From Actinomycetaceae bacterium (lineage in GTDB: Bacteria > Actinomycetota > Actinomycetes > Actinomycetales > Actinomycetaceae): a stretch of DNA of 64,000 nucleotides. Where the stretch lies: assembly GCA_030537735.1 (NCBI GenBank), contig JAUNVG010000001.1, forward strand, positions 302,160-366,159, written 5' to 3'. Position numbers and translations under genes: made by a program. Shown here in pieces: positions 62,425 through 64,000 of the stretch (positions within the stretch are counted from its first letter, which is position 1; each line of letters starts with the position of its first letter). Below the pieces are notes generated by a model. It was not told the DNA's origin, did no database searches, and saw nothing but the letters and a program-made list of their open reading frames with translations.

Positions 62425-64000
62425 ATGTCTGACACCGCCCACCCCCACCTTCCCCATCCGGACCGGCACATTCCTCTAACTACCTACCGGCTGCAGATCA
62501 GCCCCAGTTTCACTTTCACCGACGCCATGGGAGTGCTGGATTACTTGGTGGAGTTGGGGGTGAGCGATGTCTACCTCTCCCCTATTTTGCAAGCAGCACC
62601 GGGTTCTACTCACGGCTACGACGTGGTTGATCACCGCCACGTCAACCGCGAACTGGGCGGCCGGGAAGCTTTCATTGCCTTAGCAAACGCTGCCCATGAC
62701 CGTGGTCTCAAAGTGGTGGTAGATGTGGTCCCTAACCACATGGCAGTGCCCACTCCGGTGTGGCATAACAAGGCGATGTGGTCAGTGTTAAAGCACGGCC
62801 ATGAGTCTCAGTTCGCCAATTGGTTCGATGTGGAGCTGGATTCACCGATTCTTATGCCTGTCCTGGGCCGGCGCATTGGGCAAGTGCTGGCTGACCAGGA
62901 GCTGGAGCTGGTGCAGATGGTGGTCCCCACGGAGCCGGAATACGGTGAGCAGTGGGTGTTGAAATACTACGACCACGTCTTCCCCGTAGCTAAAGGTACC
63001 GAGTCCCTCCCGCTTTCAGTGTTGGTGGAGCGGCAGTACTATCGCCTGGCGCATTGGAAGGTGGCTTCGGAGGAACTGAACTACCGTCGTTTCTTCGACG
63101 TGGGAACTTTAGCGGGCTTGCGGGTGGAGCGTGAAGAGGTTTTCGACGCCACCCATGCTTTGTTACTGGAGTTATTCCACGCTGGCCATATTGATGCTTT
63201 CCGCGTTGACCACCCGGACGGTTTGGCTGATCCGCGCGAGTATTTCCGCCGGCTTTCGCACGCTACCGGTGGGGCGTGGATTGTGGCGGAAAAAATCCTT
63301 GAAGGGGAAGAAGAGCTACCTTCCGATTGGGCGGTTGCCGGCACCACTGGTTACGACACTGCTTGGCGTTTGGGTGCTTTGTTTAGTGATGAGCGCGCGG
63401 CTTTACCTCTGGGTGCGGTGATGCGTGATTTGACGGGGGATTCTCCCTCGGATTTGCCGCGCCTGCGTAAGGATGCGAAAACCCAGATCGTGGATACTTC
63501 CTTAGCTGCGGAAGTGCGCCGGGTGGCGTCTTTGATTTGGGATATCTGCCAGGAGGATTTACGGCTTCGCGATCACACCTTGCGTGGTTTAACCGATTGC
63601 GTGAGGCAACTGATTATCGAGATGGATCGCTACCGCGCCTACGTCTATCCGGGTGAGAGTGCCTCGCCCCTGTCGCGGGCGTTGGTGACGGAAGCTGCCC
63701 AGCGGGCGTTGGTGGACCTGGATGAGGACCTGGTTGACACCATGGACGTGATTGTGGCGCTTACTTTGGGTGATGAGGTTGGCTCGGCGGGTCTGGATCG
63801 TTCCGATGAGCGTCGCCGGGAAGTGGTGGTCCGGATTCAGCAGATTTGCGGCGCGGTGGAAGCTAAGGGCGTGGAGGACACTGCCTTTTACCGTTGGACG
63901 CATTTGCTTTCGGCGTGCGAGGTGGGCTCTGAACCTGAGGTTGTGGGTTTGGACATCGACCGTTTTCACGCGTTCGCAGCTCGTTTGCAGGCCACCTGGC
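62425..64000 (+). CDS. treY: Malto-oligosyltrehalose synthase TreY (partial, C-terminus beyond right edge)
   Basis: Converts the reducing end of maltodextrins to a trehalosyl unit. The frame is open from ATG 62425 to the edge, 525 residues of the roughly 750-850 expected. Features are TTYRLQISPSFTFTDAMGVLDYL, VYLSPILQAAPGSTHGYDVVDH, VVDVVPNHMA, IDAFRVDHPDGLADP (nucleophile Asp), WIVAEKILEGEEELP and GTTGYDTAWRL, diagnostic of TreY. AAGGAG overlaps the glgX stop. treZ is expected next, outside the window. Confidence 0.96.
   Translation, partial: MSDTAHPHLPHPDRHIPLTTYRLQISPSFTFTDAMGVLDYLVELGVSDVYLSPILQAAPGSTHGYDVVDHRHVNRELGGREAFIALANAAHDRGLKVVVDVVPNHMAVPTPVWHNKAMWSVLKHGHESQFANWFDVELDSPILMPVLGRRIGQVLADQELELVQMVVPTEPEYGEQWVLKYYDHVFPVAKGTESLPLSVLVERQYYRLAHWKVASEELNYRRFFDVGTLAGLRVEREEVFDATHALLLELFHAGHIDAFRVDHPDGLADPREYFRRLSHATGGAWIVAEKILEGEEELPSDWAVAGTTGYDTAWRLGALFSDERAALPLGAVMRDLTGDSPSDLPRLRKDAKTQIVDTSLAAEVRRVASLIWDICQEDLRLRDHTLRGLTDCVRQLIIEMDRYRAYVYPGESASPLSRALVTEAAQRALVDLDEDLVDTMDVIVALTLGDEVGSAGLDRSDERRREVVVRIQQICGAVEAKGVEDTAFYRWTHLLSACEVGSEPEVVGLDIDRFHAFAARLQATW

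Overview
The window reads as ordinary chromosome from a moderately GC-rich actinobacterium. The basis is gene order: alaS-ruvX-mltG-aroE-aroC-aroK-aroB-efp-nusB-pyrR-pyrB-pyrC-carA-carB on one side and thrS-HIT-phosphatidylinositol-phosphate synthase-Nudix-yebC-ruvCAB-yajC-secDF-apt-rel on the other. Both are characteristic actinobacterial chains. Frequent GTG starts and tightly overlapping operons agree with this. A relative of the Actinomycetaceae is my guess, not something the sequence proves. I found no insertion sequence, prophage, integrase or CRISPR array, and no gene-free stretch reaches 300 bases.

Layout. Positions 1-6270 carry the pyrimidine operon (pyrR-pyrB-pyrC-carA-carB, minus strand; carB runs off the left edge), headed by a recognisable PyrR-binding RNA loop that contains the pyrR Shine-Dalgarno. 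Positions 6285-18000 hold alaS, ruvX, mltG and the shikimate pathway (aroE, aroC, aroK, aroB) with an A24 prepilin-peptidase homologue, a second divergent shikimate-kinase-like gene, efp and a NusB with a long acidic tail. Positions 18000-35050 hold rpsD, rarA, purN, a YciO protein, a DUF4126 membrane protein, aspS, an MFS exporter, a DEAD-box helicase, a pair of membrane-anchored dynamin-like GTPases, hisS, a metallo-beta-lactamase-fold hydrolase and a DUF349 protein.

Positions 35100-50200 hold the second chain: rel, apt, secF, secD, yajC, ruvB, ruvA, ruvC, yebC, Nudix, phosphatidylinositol-phosphate synthase, HIT, thrS and a FemX-type aminoacyltransferase. Positions 50360-52990 are an accessory-looking patch: two tRNA blocks (Val-CAC, Cys, Gly; then Val-GAC, Gly) flank a P1B metal ATPase whose promoter carries three DtxR/IdeR-like boxes.

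From 53089 the coding strand switches to plus. A histidine kinase and response regulator are followed by an OPA-family organophosphate transporter and a complete AfuABC-like ABC transporter. I read this as one regulated module for taking up phosphorylated compounds. The window ends with glgX/treX and a partial treY, the start of a route from glycogen to trehalose.

The most noteworthy signals are: the organophosphate module; the PyrR loop that would hide the ribosome binding site; the three iron-type boxes on the metal ATPase between duplicated tRNA blocks; the divergent shikimate kinase paralogue; the paired GTPases; and a recurring arrangement in which a -10 hexamer lies 6-8 bases before a start codon with no Shine-Dalgarno, pointing to widespread leaderless mRNAs.
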